NCBI GenBank assembly: GCA_034620365.1
Contig: JAQGEQ010000023.1
Coordinates: forward strand, 310,001 to 374,000
Direction of reading: 5' to 3'
Source of the DNA: Pegea sp. RAD2-039
Taxonomy: Eukaryota; Chordata; Thaliacea; Salpida; Salpidae
Length of the DNA stretch: 64,000 nt
Shown here: positions 44,609 through 60,000 of the stretch, piece by piece
Position numbering within the stretch: the first letter of the stretch is position 1
How the letters are laid out: each line of letters begins with the position of its first letter
The notes under the pieces: generated by a model
Told to the model about the DNA's origin: nothing
Seen by the model: the letters and a program-made list of their open reading frames with translations, nothing else
Database searches by the model: none
Translations under genes and position numbers: made by a program

Positions 44609-45924
44609 TAGAGCAAACTATTTAATTCTAATTCTTTTTTTAAAGAATGAAAAGTATAATGTATAAGTTTTTTTGGTTGATGTATATTCATTGTTTGTAT
44701 ACATGGCATATAGTTGTATAGATTTTATTTCTATTTTAAGAATTTAGATAATTCAATTCAAGTTTATTAATAGATTTTAAAAATAAAACAACCAACTTTT
44801 CTTTACATTTTAAATTTAACTTTTTTTATTCAAAATTTCTATTTAGAATAAAAATTCTGAAATTATTTAAAAAAGTTGAAGTTTTTAGATTCTATAATGT
44901 TGCATCTATTATTTATTGTTTGAATAAACATTATTGTAAATAATTATGGTTTAAATGCTTGAATATAAAAATGTATATATCAAAGAAAAAAATTTTAAGA
45001 GTAAAACTTAAAAAATATATGACTCTATTCTTATCTATAATTAATATTTTCTTATTAAACTATATTAGTTAATAATAATAACTAGCTTATTTAAATAGTT
45101 TATTAGTCAGTATTTTTTAGGATAATTGTAAGTATAAAAATACATTTAATGATTAGGAAAAACAAATACTTAAATTTTTAATATTTTTAAAAAACAATTT
45201 TGTTGTGTGGTTCGTTAGTATTTGTTTTTATACATTTTTATAAACATAATTTTTGTTCTTGTTTATCTAGCAAGTTCTTTTTATGTTTATATTCTTTTCT
45301 CTATCTAACATTTTAGTTACAAACATCATATAAATTTAACTTTTGATTAAAAGTTGGTTAAGTGGATTCATCACCTTATATATGAACTTGGCATAATGTT
45401 AGATGTATAAGTCCAGCTTGAACCTTTATCTTATAGATATTGAAGGTTAATTTTAAGGTGCTAAAAACTCTTACTTAAAGTTGTATGTAACAAATCACTT
45501 CTATGATAGTTGGTTATTCAAAATTACAGCAATTACATTTTATTAAAATAGTAGAACCATAAAAGTTTTAATTTTAGTAAAACTAATGTTAACTTTTTCA
45601 AAAAAGTTTGTTTCCTGTTGGCTGTCAACATCTTTGACCAAAAGAAAAACTTATAAAAATAAAGCATCTTCTAAGTTGTTAAGATTTAATCTCATGCTTT
45701 AAAAAATTTATAAAAGACTAACTTTGCTGGTAGTTTATAAAAGTATATGCTAATATATAAATTATATTAGATGTTTTACTTTTAAAAATAAATTTTATTT
45801 AAATTTTTACATCATTTCTCATTAAGTTTATTTATTTTAGATATTTTGAATACTTTACATGGGTATCATATCAACTTTTAACATTTTTATCTAACAATTT
45901 ATCAATTAAGTAATTAACCAGACA

Positions 45925-48827
<2,903 letters not shown>

Positions 48828-49500
48828 AACTTCTCACAAACATCGTATTTTCAACTTTTAATATTTTCAAATCCGAACTTGCATGGAATCATCTACCTGA
48901 TCATGTCTCTACAGGTTTAGTTCTTCTTAGCTCTTGTACAAAATAAGGATTTAGCTTCAGAAAGTTCACATTATTTTGTGTTTTGACGATTTTTATACCT
49001 TTCTTTGGTCGATACATATCAACTTCTTTATTTAACTATTTCTGAAAATCGTAAATTTTTCTCATTTATTTTGCCTCTATTAAATCATCATTAAAAATAT
49101 AATCAGATAAAAGACTCGACCACAACTACGTTTTCTTCAACTCTAACACTTGCTTACTTACTTGATTGGAGATGACTTAGCACAAATATTCTCCAAAAAA
49201 CTTTTTCTATACTCACTAATAAATGAGAATTTTCTTTTTGAATACAAGCTGAGGTCAGTATGCTTCTGATTACTATTTGATAACAGGTAAGCTGCTATAC
49301 CCTCAATATTTATTTGTTGTGTATTATACTTTTACCGGAAGTTCTTTGCTCTTCTTAGACGATTAGAAACATTTTCGACTGAGCTCTCAAATAATGTTGT
49401 GAGCAGATTACTGAACCTTCACAGATAAAAAACTTAATATAAAGTTTCGTAACTTGACTTGAAATTGTAGGATTCTAACTTGATGGAGAATAAGAACATA

Positions 49501-49506
49501 AATAAA
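49501..49506 (+). terminator. Candidate distal poly(A) signal of MST
   Basis: AATAAA about 675 nt after the MST stop. An earlier AATAAA at 49218-49223 is an alternative. It faces the GET3 signal 20 bp away. Confidence 0.3.
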
Positions 49507-49526
49507 GATTTTTAAAATAAATAATT

Positions 49527-49532
49527 TTTATT
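49527..49532 (-). terminator. Candidate poly(A) signal of GET3
   Basis: Reverse-complement AATAAA about 340 nt after the GET3 stop codon (49869-49871). If both this and 49501-49506 are used, the two convergent transcripts overlap at their 3' ends. Confidence 0.3.
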
Positions 49533-49868
49533 GTTGTAAGATTCTATAAATTCGATCTAAGGAATAAGATGCAGCCTAAATCATCATCCATGTGTAGATG
49601 AGAGATGTCTTAGAAGTTCAAACAAATCAATTTAAGAGTATAAGATTTTTTAAGAAGAAAAACTCAGATGGTTTGTTGAGGCTAACTACCGAAAAAGACC
49701 CTACAAATGTTGAATGATTAGAGAAATGTCAAGCAGAGGATTGCATAAAATGAAAATTTCTTTTATAAAATTGCGAATCGCTGAACAGTTGATCTATCAG
49801 TCAGCAAATATCAGAGATAAATGAAAAGGTGAAATTATCAGTGAAATATCAACTTACAAACAAACATA

Positions 49869-51668
49869 TCACGTCGACATTGAACTTTTCGCTTGCTCAT
49901 CACTCGCTTCGTAAGGAGTTAGAAGATATTCAGAAAAGTTCTTCACCTTTTCCACTCCACGAACCTCCTCTTCAAGAAGAGGCATCTTGACTACGTGAAA
50001 GTCTTCATACAAATCTTCGGCCTGATGTAAATTCGTGATGAGGGTTAAATAGATTTAATATGATTACTGATGCGCACCTGAGCAAGATATTTAGCTTGAA
50101 TCTGACATCTAGCTTTACACAGATTGCAAGGATCTTCATTAGGTTTGGGAAATATCAGTTGATTGACAACTACATTTCGAGTATCAATCCCAATCTTCAT
50201 CAACTCTTGAACTAGACGTTCAGTTTCATAAACTGATAAAAACTCAGCTATACAAACACAAACAAAAGTAGTTTGAGTCTGAAAATTCAACAGTTAGAAT
50301 TGATTCAAATGAGATTAGATGCAAGTACTAACAGGATCTTTAAATTGTTCGTTAATATTTCGAATAGTTGGAAGGATTCCCATCATTTTTGAAGTCATCG
50401 ACTCGGTGTTAAGATCTCCCATTCCAACTAACCCACTAATCTGTTCAAATTAATAAACAGTTTTGTAGAACTGAAAAGTAATTGAAGGATGGAAAGACAT
50501 ACTTGAGATATGAACGGAGTCAAAGTGTTCTTTACTTTCAAGATCTTTCCCAAACCTTTTTCCACTACTTCAGGAAACTTGAGGAGACGCAAAGTGTGTC
50601 CCGTGGGAGCTGTGTCGAAGATCACAACATCGAAGTTCATGGCTTGAACAAGTCTGTAGAAGAAGATCAGCAAGTTGATTTGTCAGTTTTATGTCAAAAC
50701 ATCACGTGACCTCATCACTTCAGAATAACTAACAGCTTCATCAATACCAGGAAAAGAGGATGCAAACTCCTGGAACAACTCCTTGCTGATATTGAAGAGA
50801 GAATCTGAGGAGTTGATAAGAACTTGTTCAATTTGTGGGTCACACAAACTAACATTAGTTTTTATTATTAAATTTGTTGACAAATATCAAGTCTTTTACT
50901 TCCTGAATCTTCTGCTAGGAGTTCATCAGGGATATCACCAACACCAAGATTCGGATCAATCTCCATAGCATGCAAGTTCTCAAAACCATCAACTTTGGTT
51001 GGAACTTTAGAAAATTTTTGATTAAAAGCATCTGATATATTATGAGCTGGATCTGTAGAAATGATGAGGACACGATCACGGTGTTTTGCGAGTTGAACCG
51101 CCAAACTGCAACTATATGTGAATAGAGAGTTAGATTTGGTTGAAAAAAGCTTTCTGAAACTTTAGATCCTTTTAATATTCAAAAACAACTTATTCAAGAC
51201 CATCACTTAGTAGTAGCCTCAAGTGCTTAGTAGTTTTCATCATACACCAACCGTCAAGCTCATGACTTTTGACTAATTTCAGTAATATTAAAATTCAAAA
51301 TAGAACATTATATTAATTAGCTGATAACTTAACATACATCTAAATCATATATTGTATTTTGAGGTAATAATCAAGTTTATATTCAAGTTCTTCTTAAAAT
51401 AGAAACAGAAAAAATAATGTAAACAATTTGAAACATAATTGAAAATGAAATAAATTAAAACATTAAGTAATTATTAAATTAATCAGAAAGTTTAGTTTTA
51501 AACATGAATTAGAAATCAATGAAGTTACCTGCATGTTGTTTTACCAACACCTCCTTTACCTCCAACAAAAATCCATTTCAAAGATTGCTGATCAATGATG
51601 TTTTGTAATGTTGGGGGTAAAGGTTCCTCATCAAGAGCATCAAAGAACTCATCGTCTGCTGCCATCAT
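49869..51668 (-). CDS. GET3: GET3/ASNA1 (TRC40) tail-anchored-protein targeting ATPase
   Basis: Cytosolic homodimeric ATPase that carries newly made tail-anchored proteins to the ER receptor (WRB/CAML or Get1/2). Seven exons: 51668-51529, 51105-50900, 50804-50711, 50653-50503, 50440-50333, 50278-50078, 50021-49869; 350 residues, close to human ASNA1 (348). Visible are the deviant P-loop [10 protein letters not shown] (36-45), the switch I motif [12 protein letters not shown], switch [15 protein letters not shown], the client-binding helical segment, VNQLIFP, and the zinc-binding CxxC in DPCNLC that joins the dimer. Two adjacent ATGs open the frame (51668 and 51665). The C-terminus [12 protein letters not shown] matches the family. 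Exon 3 ends with the uncommon donor gtcacg. It is convergent with MST and downstream of the ABHD12-like gene on the same strand. Very secure. Confidence 0.97.
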
Positions 51669-52323
51669 TTGTATTTTTGGATTAAACAAATTTCAAGAAT
51701 AACAAACAAAAGCTGAAAAGTCTATCAAATACAGAAATCATCATTGTTAGAAGTGTAAACAGAATCATTTGTATAAAATATTAAAAACATTTCTATCGTA
51801 TAAATTGCTATCTTGCTACACAGTTTACAAATACCAAGACCAGGGCTGAAGCACAGTTAAGATATATTAAATCCAAAAAGTCTAAGATTAATATTTTAGT
51901 CTTTAAGGTAGACAAATGATGAGGTTTTAAGATATATTGGTTTAAACAACAATTCAGCAAACCTTAAGATAAAAGACAAGTAATAATTTAAAAGTGTGTC
52001 TTCATAAATTGAAAGAGCAGTTTTATTGTAAGCTCAAAATATTAAACAATTTTAAGAAAATTATAAGATAACTTAAATACTTTAACAATGAAAATAATTG
52101 TAAAGTGTTGCTATTGCATAGTTAAACTAAGCTAAAGCAATTTGAAATAAAAAGAAGTTTCTACATTAGATCTTCTATAATAAATACAATTATCAAAGTA
52201 AGAAAAAATGTATAATTCTTAAAGTTAATACTTATTACTAGCACTAAAAATAAGTTTTTCATATAATGAATTTAAAAAGAAACAAAACAGCATGAACTGT
52301 TACACAAAACAAATATTGAGGAA
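51669..52323. other. Spacer between the ABHD12-like gene and GET3
   Basis: About 650 bases between two same-strand genes. It should hold the ABHD12-like 3' UTR (a reverse-complement AATAAA at 52022-52027) and the GET3 leader (an acceptor-like acttttcag about 45-50 nt before the GET3 ATG). No other coding frame is seen. Confidence 0.5.
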
Positions 52324-53364
52324 TCAAAATTTCAGGTCAACAAATTTCTCTGAAATTCGTTCACTATTAACAACACCCAAGAAGGCTTTTATCAGATCAG
52401 GCAACTCGATATATCGAAAGATTCCACTGTGTCCAAGCTCATGCGACTCATCAAATGACACAAAAGTAATAGATCTTGAAGAACATGATTGCCCTGGTGA
52501 TCGCATTTTATCAAAAAGACATCTTCCAAGTTTATGGGGAACCTTTAGATCATCTTTGGCATGCAATATTAACACTGGACATATTATACTACTCAAACAT
52601 TCTTCAGTGTTTAAATTAATATTCATTTTATTCAAAGCAACTTTTATTAAACCTATCATCCAATCTTTTGGATAAATTTGTAAGATGAGTTTAGTGAGAG
52701 GATAAGATACCATTATTCCATCAATAGAATTAAAAGGTGCTTCTAAAACTAATCCATCTGGTAAACGTCCAGAACATCTTTCATTATCAAACTGAAGATC
52801 ACATATAGCTCTTGTAGAAAGTGCAGTCCCAAGAGAATGCCCCCATACAATAATATTGATTGCAGATGGAAACTCTTTTACAAGCCATTTATAAACTGTA
52901 ATAATATCATCAACAGCTCCTTCTTCTGATACATAACCAGTAGAATCACCATATCCTCTATAATCAAAAGTAATCACCCAAAACCCAAGACTTCTTAATA
53001 AATCATAATGTTTTAATCGATGTCCAAACCCTCTGTGAAATGAATTACCATGACAATATAAAACAACTTTACATATTGGTAATTCTGGAGTATCGTAGCT
53101 TGGACGTTCACATAATTTTGGTGGCATTTTCCATAAACCAATTTTGCCGCTTTGTGGAGATGGAATATACAAATTATCAACTTCATATAGACTGTAAGCA
53201 GCTTTAGGTTGAGAAAGCTTATGAATAAATGAAGGAGAACAAAGTTTGTTCATAAACACACCATGTGATATAAGATGAGGATAGAATCTTATTATTATGG
53301 GAAAAGCCAAGTATAAAAAAAGCAAAAATGCCAAAAAAATAATCAAAAACGAAAATAAAATCAT
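52324..53364 (-). CDS. ABHD12/ABHD12B-like alpha/beta-hydrolase (membrane serine lipase), intronless
   Basis: Probable ER-membrane serine hydrolase; ABHD12 hydrolyses lysophosphatidylserine and monoacylglycerol. One uninterrupted exon of 346 codons. Residues 1-27 are a hydrophobic membrane anchor. The alpha/beta-hydrolase fold shows the oxyanion-region HGNSFHRG (105-112), DYRGYGDSTG, the nucleophile elbow GHSLG with Ser177, acid Asp271/272 in LHAKDDLKVP, and His312 in LGHSGIFRYIELP, the same arrangement as ABHD12 (RYIELPDLIKAFL parallels its C-terminus). Lack of introns is unlike vertebrate ABHD12 and could reflect retroposition or intron loss; the catalytic triad is intact, so it is not a dead copy. 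An acceptor-like tctag lies 4 nt before the ATG. Substrate is inferred only from family. Confidence 0.9.
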   Translation of the reverse strand: MILFSFLIIFLAFLLFLYLAFPIIIRFYPHLISHGVFMNKLCSPSFIHKLSQPKAAYSLYEVDNLYIPSPQSGKIGLWKMPPKLCERPSYDTPELPICKVVLYCHGNSFHRGFGHRLKHYDLLRSLGFWVITFDYRGYGDSTGYVSEEGAVDDIITVYKWLVKEFPSAINIIVWGHSLGTALSTRAICDLQFDNERCSGRLPDGLVLEAPFNSIDGIMVSYPLTKLILQIYPKDWMIGLIKVALNKMNINLNTEECLSSIICPVLILHAKDDLKVPHKLGRCLFDKMRSPGQSCSSRSITFVSFDESHELGHSGIFRYIELPDLIKAFLGVVNSERISEKFVDLKF

Positions 53365-55812
53365 TTTTCTAGACCTACTTTAAAATAAATAAAGCTGTAA
53401 ACAATTAAACTAGATTAATAATAAACTAAAAATAAATCACTACATTCATCTGATTGAAATTTATGAAATAAAATGTTTATATCTTTGTAAATAATCATTT
53501 AATAAACAGATCTAATTATACAATAGATCTCTTATATAATATGGTTATTAAAAATAACATTTAAAGTCTAAAAAAAGTATTGATTTATAATTTATTATTA
53601 AATATTTATAATACTAAATACTATTTAAACAATTTTTAAACACCCAAAAGGAAAATTATAAATATAATGAATGTTATAAAAATAAAATTTAAATAATAAA
53701 TTCTTTTTAATTAACAAAATATAAATTTTTGTTTTTTATTAATACAATGAATTTATAATATCTTAATAAGAAATCTCAATAAATATTCAAGACCTAATTA
53801 TATAAGAGATTAAATAAAGTTAATTGAAAAATAGAAAGAAAATCTATCAATTTTCGATTTCAGTATTTATATTTTAGTTTACAAAAATTCTTTATTTTGC
53901 AATTGTTCTTTCTTAAAAATAAACAAAAAATTTCCCATAAATATAATAAAAGAAACTTAATGTAAAAAAAATAAAAATATCTGCTCATAAAAACATTTTA
54001 CATCAAAATAAACAATAAAATAATGTAAAATATTTCATGTTTTCATATTATTATTATTCAATGAAAAACTCTCAAGTTTATTTCAAATAAATAAAAATTA
54101 ACAATTTAAATTTTTCAAATAGCTAAATGAATCAATAAATATTAAAAAATATTTTTACTGATCTAACAATTAAGATTTTAGATAAATAATCAAGTGGAAT
54201 AACTCGGTATCTCACAGTGATTACAAGAAGATGAATTTTGCTGTGAAAATATGTATTTCGCACTAACAAGTAAACAGAATTTTATAAAACAATTTTTATA
54301 ATCTCTAGGTAGATTTGATTTCTTTAAATATGATATTTCTTGCAAAGATAAGAAGTCAATAAACACATTAATTACTATTTTATGCAAAATCTTCTACTTT
54401 TAATTCCATAACAAATAGAATAATCCAACAATATAAAACAAAGCAAAAAAAAACAGTTTAATTTATGTTGTAGGCGACAAGTTTCAAAATAACTTAAGAA
54501 TAAAAAAGCTTTTCAAATATTAGAGATACTTTAAATAGAATTTGCAGCTTTAAAAGGTAAGTTTTTATATGCAAAATTATTCACGGCTTAAAACAGGCTA
54601 AATTAAGCAAACGTTAGTAGTTCTTAAACTTTTCTGAGTCAAACACTCTTTGTGTAAAAGAAGAAAACTTAGGTCTTTAAGTAAAAAATTACCGACTTCA
54701 ACGATCGCTAAAGACTCAAAAAAGAAGCTAATAAATTATCTTTTCTGATTAAGTTTTCATCCTTTTGAAATGAATATTACGAAGAAAGTAATGAAATTGA
54801 TATTGATGCAAATGTTTATTTACCTACTTTTTATATTTATTTATTATATGAACAAATTTTTAAAGTTACATCTTTTTCGAATATTTGAAACACTTATCAA
54901 GAGCCATACAAAGGATAGTTGAGAGTCAAGTTTGAAACCCTTACTCTAGTCGGTACCTTAAAAATAAATAATTAAAGATATCTAAAGTTTAAAAGCAATG
55001 ATTCATAGATTTGGTTACCTTTTACTAAAAGATGAAAGCATTTTACTTCTGTACATAGTTTTGGTCTACTTCTGTAAATAGTTTATTGTAGTTTTACCTT
55101 AGCTTAAACTAGAAGTTTGACATTTTCAGCAGAATCATAAGCCTTGGTAAGTAGTTATCAGGTATTACATTTGAGAAGCTTATACAAACTTTTTAGTTAA
55201 ATCAGTAACATACTACGTTTAATAAACTATCCTAATAAATATGTACTTAGCCAATGCAATGAATTTAGCATTATTTTTATTCAGAGATTTTTAAAGCAAA
55301 TTATTTTTAGAGATAAATTTATATTTACTTTTACAAACAAAGGCTGCTGAAACTAGTAAATGATTTTACATACTTTTAAATGAATTTGATTAATAAAACT
55401 CAAGTCGGAGAAAATAATTTAGGGGTATTTTCTTTGATAATTTGAAAATAAATTTATGAAGTTTAATTGAACACTTAAAATTAATCTATCATAGATTTTC
55501 ATAATCATTCATTTTGACTATATAAGTATTGAACAAGTTATAAAAATCACGGTAAATGAAACGATATATTATATTTTATATATTAGTAATAAATTGTCTA
55601 TCATAAACTAATCTTAACTTTAAACTACCTTATCTGGAAATATTGAATTTAGTTTTTTTTTAAAGTAGTTATAGATAAAATGTAATTACTACTAATAAAT
55701 ATCAATTTTATTTCTATTTCATGCGAAAAGTATAAAAAAAAACATTAATGTAAAGTGATATGTGACTATCAGTAAAAATTTAAAAAATTTAAATGAATGA
55801 AAAATAATCTTT
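53365..55812. other. Intergenic region between the ABHD12-like and SETMAR-like genes
   Basis: About 2.4 kb of very AT-rich sequence. It should contain the ABHD12-like promoter and the SETMAR-like 3' UTR (reverse-complement AATAAA at 55707-55712, about 100 nt after the stop). The open frame 54190-54387 shows no domain. A tRNA-like look at 54895-54960 was judged too weak. Confidence 0.5.
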
Positions 55813-57069
55813 TTAACTAATGATATCTAAAAGGTCTGGGTTAAAAGGTAAGTATCCTTTACAGTTATCTGATTTACATTTACATCTTTTTAATTGGTGG
55901 TTGGAGTCCTGTGTGGACTTCACAGATTCAATTTTTTCGCCGTCACCATAATCAAATGTTAGTTCCTCTCCAATGCCGATTGTATGTTTAGCAAACAAAG
56001 CTAGCATAGGAATATCTGAATCACAGCGTACTGGCAGCATCTTTAAATTAGAATCACAGCTATGATTGATAAAACGACCAACATTACCACGCAATCGTGG
56101 GTCAACTACACTTGTAAAAACATCTTTTTCAAAAGCAAGATGTTCTTTAACAACTATTATATAGTTCATACTATTTTCAGGTCTCAATGCAGTGCGAGAT
56201 CTTGCTTCAGTTAGCGTTAGTACTTCACCAGCATATTGACAAACAAATTCATACTGCTCAATTTGTCGAAGTGACCTGACAATTGAACCCTTTACTTCGT
56301 CGTAATCCACTTTTAATGGAACGCCAATTCCGTGTTGGACTAATCGATTGGAACATGTTGAACTGCATTTGCACATTGTATTACATTCGAATATTGGTGG
56401 AGAATTACTTTGAAACATTTTATAATTTAATGTCATTTTTATTGAGTTCTTTGAACCAGTTTTAATGTAATTTAAAAGTTTAAATCTTTTTATACAGTCA
56501 CATGAGCCGTTATCTTCACAGTTTGTACATTGACACCCATCAAAAGTTAAAATTGATGGATCAATACCTGAGCTTTTAGACATGACATTGACGGGTGTGT
56601 ACTGAAAAATTTAAATTATTTTAAGTTTTTATTTCTATTTCGAACTTCTAGCTTGACTAAAAATAAACTGAAAAATCTATTTACTAACATTACAAAGATT
56701 AGTTATAACAGGTTATTTAAAAGTTAAAATTTATCATTCTAATCACTATAAATAGCTATAAAAAACTAAGAAATAAGAAAACTACTAAGTAACTCTGATT
56801 AAAAAAGTAATTATAAATAATTATCTAGAAAAGAATAAGTACAACTGATCAAAGTATAAAAAAACTGAAACAGAGGATTTAAAAACAAATTAAATCTACT
56901 TTAAAATAATTTTAGTTGTAATTTATTATTTTAGTTTAAATAAAATAAACATTTATGATGTAACTTCAAATCTTACTTGAAAGTTAATTTTGAGTAAATC
57001 ATTATAAACTTTTTGGTGAACTTTCACTGGATGACTTTCAAGACTGCCAGAAATGTTTTTGAAACTCAT
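55813..57069 (-). CDS. SETMAR-type histone lysine methyltransferase (pre-SET, SET, post-SET), no transposase
   Basis: Nuclear SET-domain enzyme; human SETMAR methylates H3K36 and other lysines. Two exons, 57069-56977 and 56601-55813; 293 residues. The junction FQ|YTPVNV reproduces the FQYTP motif of SETMAR. Pre-SET (about 54-116) has all nine zinc-binding cysteines (GCQCTNC, SCDC, FECNTMCKCSSTC). SET carries FVCQYAGEV, YIIVVKEH, GRFINHSC (catalytic Asn-His, about 210) and FDYG; post-SET has RCKCKSDNCKGYLPF. Oddly, the usual GWG at the start of SET, part of the cofactor site, reads KGSIV (about 134-138), so cofactor binding may be altered. The frame stops after post-SET, so this is the ancestral gene without the primate mariner fusion. 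SUV39/G9a relatives are the alternative, but LPFNPDLLD at the end favours SETMAR. Confidence 0.9.
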
Positions 57070-57077
57070 ACTTAGAG
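57070..57077 (-). other. Splice acceptor 8 nt upstream of the SETMAR-like start codon
   Basis: On the minus strand ggtttttcag ends at 57078, leaving only 8 bases before the ATG at 57069. It is the best-looking of the start-adjacent acceptors; either a UTR or coding exon lies upstream, or a leader is trans-spliced here. Confidence 0.5.
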
Positions 57078-60000
57078 CTGAAAAACCTAAATATTTCAAA
57101 GAGAAATATTAATATATAAAAGGGTACATAATTGAATAAAAACACTTTTTAAAATATTTATAATTTATTTATAATTAATCAGCAATTTCATAATTAAACT
57201 ATTTATTAATATTTAGTCTTAATTTAGAGGAACCAGAAAATAAATACATAAAAGTTATTTCTATTCATAAACTACATTTACAAATTAACTTATACTTTGT
57301 TAAAATCAAAAGTAAAAATAACTAAAGGTTTATATATTTAAAATTACAAATTAGTACAAGCAATTATTATATCTCTCATAAAAACTTTAGCAAAAAATTA
57401 TATTTCAAAATAAATGGAAATTACTATACTTAAAAATAAATCACAAAACAATAATAAAAAATAATTTTACAATGTCGTCATAACTTACTTTAGTAAAACC
57501 ATAAAAATAAAATTGGTTTATACATGAGATAAAATTTTATAGTTTTTAAAGGTATTGGTGAAACCCCTTAAATAAAACTACTAAGTTTGTACCACTCAAA
57601 TTATAATAAAAATAAGCCTGCAGTTTTTAACTAACTAGAGATCTTCTAATTTTCTATAAGGGCCACAATAATTTCAAAAATATTTTATCAAGAAAAATAT
57701 ATAACATTAAATAATAAGAGACTTTTTCTATAGTGGTCATTTAATTTTTACAAATCAACAAATCTATTTTTTAAATTTCAGCAAAAAATTGATATTATTG
57801 ACTGGCTATAAAATTTGTATTTATATTTTTTGATGGAAAAATTTTGACTAATAAATTGATGTTAAATCAAATACTTTGTATGAACTAAACAGAAAATTTC
57901 TTACCAATATTTTTGATTCTAGTTAAATAACAAGATTGTGTAATGACAAGAACAATATCTTTAAGTGTTTTGAAATGAAGAAGATACTGGAAATGCTATT
58001 AGAAATTGATCACAAAGTTTTATACGAATTGTAGCTCACTATCGATCATACATTTATTTTTCTCCAATAGAGAAACTAAACCGACCCAAATAATCTTGCT
58101 TCATGAAAAAGTCTCTACTGACTTTATGAACCAAGGTTGTAATAAAAACACGCCAACAACTTTTGCTTGAACTAAAAGTGATATCAATAAAGAAATATGA
58201 TAATAGAAATGTCTTTAAATGGAACAAAATAAGATTACAAAGAATTACAAATTGTTTTTTAAAAGCTCTGTTATGTTTTTATAATATAATCCTTGATAAA
58301 TAACAAATAATTTTGTAATTAAGCAAGCAGCTTAATGAGAATTATTTAGATTAATTAAGCTTAAAGATATATTCAAAATATCAACACAAAGCTGATCACT
58401 TAGAAAAACCTTGTTGTAGCTAATTTACTACAGTGAGTTGCAAGATAAACGTAGCAAAAACAGTTTCACAATAATACTACGGTAAATTGTTGTGGTATAT
58501 TTAACAAAGCAGACTTAAAAATAGAATAAATTAAAAATATGTCAAATCAATTTCAAATTGCTTCCTTTAAATAATTTAAACTTGATTTGAAGATCGATTA
58601 CGGAAGTATTATAGGTCTTTGATATTGTTAATTGTAATTATAATATTGCTTTATTTTCTTAAAACTTTTTATAATAAAAATTTAGCATAAACTATCAAAC
58701 ATAAGCTATTTTGTTATATGTAGAGAAATACACCTAACAAGAATATAGTTAAGCAAATGCAACTCCTACTTCTAACAGTATGATTTAAAAATTATAAAAG
58801 TTTTCAAACTTAATTGTTCAATAACCAACATTGTCATCTAAATACAACCTTATGTAAAACTTTAAGTACCCTATAGCCCTCTTATAATTTATTTAATTAA
58901 ACTGGTAAGTTTTCTAGATAGTTGATTTTTGATGAGGTGTAATTCAAGGTTATTACTCAATGAATGAGTTAATGTCTCTTAATTTTTGCAATATTCTCAC
59001 AACTTGTCTGGAATGTTTGTTCCCAAAATTGTTTGTTTTTAGTTTGATATATTTCTGTTTTTTTTTTTTATATTTGCTATCGGTATATTTACAAAGTCTT
59101 ATTAATTGACAAAAGTTTAATTATTTATTATGAGTTCTGTTTTCATAAAATTCTGTGTATTCATGTTTTGAAAATTATTATTTTTTAAGTTTAATTTTCG
59201 ATTAAGATAAATTTATAAAAGTTAATAAGTTTTAATTAAATTAGATTTAAATTATTCAAATGTAAAGGTTATAACAAAAATTTAATAAAAGAATTTTAAA
59301 TAAACTAGTTTTTAAGTACACAAATAAATTATGTTATTCAATCAGTAAATGGTAAAATAAAACTTTGTAGATTTTATGGTTGTTTCAATGATTTTTCTTT
59401 GATGATACTGGTGTTACTATCATACAAATTTTTCTCAATTTGTAATGCATATGTGATTGAAATATTTTTTAAGGTGTTTCCATAACTTAGCATATATTTA
59501 TCAAACAGTAGAGGATTAAACAGCGTGACAGCAAAAAGTTATTTAGTTTGAAGAAACTTAGAATTTTAATTAATATCTATTTTTGCTTTATTGACCACTA
59601 CTGGCAGCAAAGAGTAATATTGAACTAATTTTAATAAATTTTCAATTTAGAATAAAAAAATCAATTATTTTCTCTTGGTAGTTTTTATTTTATCCTAATT
59701 TATAGTAGTTTAAACTCAATAGAAAAGTTTATGTTTTACCATATTAATCACAGGTATAGCTTAGTTCCGAAATAATGTTCCTTTTGTTTGTAGCAATCAA
59801 ATTTAAGGAAAAGACTTTTATAGTTTTATTTAAAGAGTGTAAAATTTGATTTAAGAGTTTATAAAAACGTTTATTGTCTTATATCAAAGTATTTGTTACT
59901 AAACTCGATAATTGAAAAGCTTAAAACATTTTCCTTTACAAACTAGTATCTAATTGTTGAACTAATTCATTTGTTTGTAGATTTTTAAAAACAAAACTAA

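Larger units (their letters stand above)
42087..45924. other. Intergenic region between the MAM gene and MST
   Basis: The first roughly 270 bases are probable 3' UTR. The remainder is very AT-rich with a (TA)n microsatellite at 44593-44608 and no recognisable exon. The open frame at 43275-43484 on the minus strand shows no domain. The MST promoter presumably lies within the last part, but no core promoter element could be singled out. Confidence 0.55.
48828..49868. other. Convergent 3' flanks of MST and GET3
   Basis: About 1 kb between two stop codons facing each other. No coding frame; it is filled by the two 3' UTRs and their candidate poly(A) signals. Confidence 0.6.

Noticed and set aside
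52292..52675. 127-codon plus-strand open frame
   Set aside because: It is antisense to the 3' part of the ABHD12-like gene, whose domain structure is clear; the plus-strand frame has no recognisable domain.
54895..54960. Possible tRNA-like sequence around AGTTTGAAACCC
   Set aside because: The B-box-like motif has no A-box at a workable distance and no pairing stems.
55813..57069. SETMAR with fused mariner transposase
   Set aside because: The frame stops after the post-SET region and no transposase sequence follows; the fusion is specific to primates.
59745..59800. TAGCTTAGTTCCG resembling an A-box
   Set aside because: No B-box follows and the arms do not pair.
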